In this document: one piece after another, positions 22,529-22,830 of the stretch | Position numbering within the stretch: position 1 is the first letter of the stretch | Layout of the letters: every line of letters begins with the position of its first letter | Source: Bacteroidales bacterium UBA6244 | Lineage (GTDB): Bacteria > Bacteroidota > Bacteroidia > Bacteroidales > F082 | Length of the DNA stretch: 22,830 nt | Direction of reading: 5' to 3' | Assembly: GCA_002440885.1 (NCBI GenBank) | Contig: DJVY01000068.1 | Span: 1-22,830 of the forward strand | Notes under the pieces: model-generated | What the model was told of the DNA's origin: nothing | The model's database searches: none | The model's input: the letters and a program-made list of their open reading frames with translations, nothing else | Translations under genes and position numbers: made by a program

Positions 22529-22560
22529 TTTGGTAGTTATAACTAAAGTATATATTTTTG
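22529..22560 (+). promoter_or_regulatory. Promoter of the tRNA operon
   Basis: TTTG (22529-22532) and TATTTTTG (22553-22560) are 20 bases apart, an excellent consensus match. The spacer contains the perfect 12-base palindrome TAGTTATAACTA (22534-22545). Transcription should start near 22566, about 94 bases before tRNA-Thr. Confidence 0.7.
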
Positions 22561-22593
22561 CAGACCTTTTTAACCAGGGGTCTGCTTTTTTTT
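22560..22593 (+). terminator. Terminator of xerC-hpf, overlapping the tRNA promoter
   Basis: GCAGACC (22560-22566) pairs perfectly with GGTCTGC (22579-22585), followed by eight T (22586-22593). The first base of the left arm is the last base of the -7 box of the downstream promoter. Confidence 0.8.
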
Positions 22594-22659
22594 GCAGAGC
22601 GTTCTAAAAGTAGTGATGATCAAAGATACCACGAATTGTTGATATTGAGATTGAGTAAT

Positions 22660-22733
22660 GCCAGTATAGCTCAGTTGGCCAGAGCAGCTGATTTGTAATC
22701 AGCTGGTCGGGGGTTCGAATCCCTCTACTGGCT
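22660..22733 (+). tRNA. tRNA-Thr (anticodon TGT)
   Basis: The cloverleaf is complete: acceptor GCCAGTA pairs with TACTGGC; the D arm is GCTC/GAGC. The anticodon stem GCTGA/TCAGC encloses TTTGTAA with anticodon TGT, reading ACA. The T arm has a GGTTCGAATCC loop region. The discriminator is T and CCA is not encoded, as is usual in this phylum. Confidence 0.95.
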
Positions 22734-22755
22734 CAATTCGATGATATGAAAAAAT

Positions 22756-22830
22756 GGGGAGATACCGAAGCGGTCAAACGGGGCAGACTGTAAATCTGTT
22801 GGCAAAGCCTTCGTAGGTTCGAATCCTGCT
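22756..22830 (+). tRNA. tRNA-Tyr (anticodon GTA), cut at the window end
   Basis: The 5' acceptor GGGGAGA is followed by a D arm, the anticodon stem GCAGA/TCTGT enclosing CTGTAAA (anticodon GTA), a long class II variable arm, and the T arm GTAGG-TTCGAAT-CCTGC. The 3' acceptor strand lies beyond the window. It is 22 bases after tRNA-Thr and probably in the same transcript. Confidence 0.92.

Noticed and set aside
1..22830. CRISPR array or rRNA genes
   Set aside because: No regularly spaced direct repeats and no rRNA-like conserved segments were seen on either strand.

Overview
The window looks like a chromosomal segment of a Bacteroidota bacterium, most likely Bacteroidales or Marinilabiliales. 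The evidence is the 5' flanks, which carry the Bacteroidota -7 promoter box TAnnTTTG many times (TATTTTTG, TATATTTG, TATCTTTG), the near absence of Shine-Dalgarno sequences, and the gene families: DUF502, LysM plus periplasmic-binding fusions, BlaR1 with a TonB C-terminus, and the order rpsU - xerC - hpf - tRNA-Thr - tRNA-Tyr. In Bacteroidota that order usually leads into tuf-secE-nusG. No genus can be named from sequence alone.

Layout. 1-508 holds no gene, only short hairpins and repeat-like sequence. 509-2216 (minus) is a probable operon DUF502 - surE - small membrane protein. 2273-3004 (plus) is an FkbM methyltransferase. 3134-7997 (plus) is a four-gene export operon: TolC, HlyD-type adaptor and two ABC-2 permeases, with no ATPase. 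8025-8981 (minus) is a YhcC-type radical SAM protein. 9083-10603 (minus) is a POT-family transporter, and 10747-12084 (minus) is glutamate dehydrogenase with a clear terminator. 12379-14343 (plus) is a BlaI/BlaR1-type repressor and sensor-peptidase pair. 14470-17807 (minus) is a five-LysM plus periplasmic-binding fusion followed by a MORN/YwqK-repeat lipoprotein. 17967-19496 (minus) is guaA. 19686-20915 (plus) is an outer-membrane beta-barrel protein. 21019-22830 (plus) is the translation-linked cluster rpsU, xerC, hpf, tRNA-Thr(UGU) and tRNA-Tyr(GUA), the last cut by the window edge.

Most coding content is housekeeping or common accessory material. I did not find a convincing new multi-gene defence or mobile system. 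The more unusual signals are regulatory. In the rpsU-xerC-hpf-tRNA cluster, terminator hairpins and promoters are overlaid: a 22-bp hairpin contains the whole xerC promoter, and the left arm of the hpf terminator begins at the last base of the tRNA promoter box. hpf has an almost ideal Shine-Dalgarno in a window where other genes lack one, next to the gene for bS21, the protein linked to anti-Shine-Dalgarno occlusion in this phylum. Two closely matching ACTAA/TTAGT palindromes bracket the blaI-blaR1 operon. The BlaR1 protein appears to carry a FlgD-like Ig segment between its peptidase and TonB parts.

Three starts were corrected. guaA begins at the ATG at 19496, the POT transporter at 10603 (a promoter and the gdhA terminator lie in the apparent extension), and hpf at 22210 (set by its Shine-Dalgarno).
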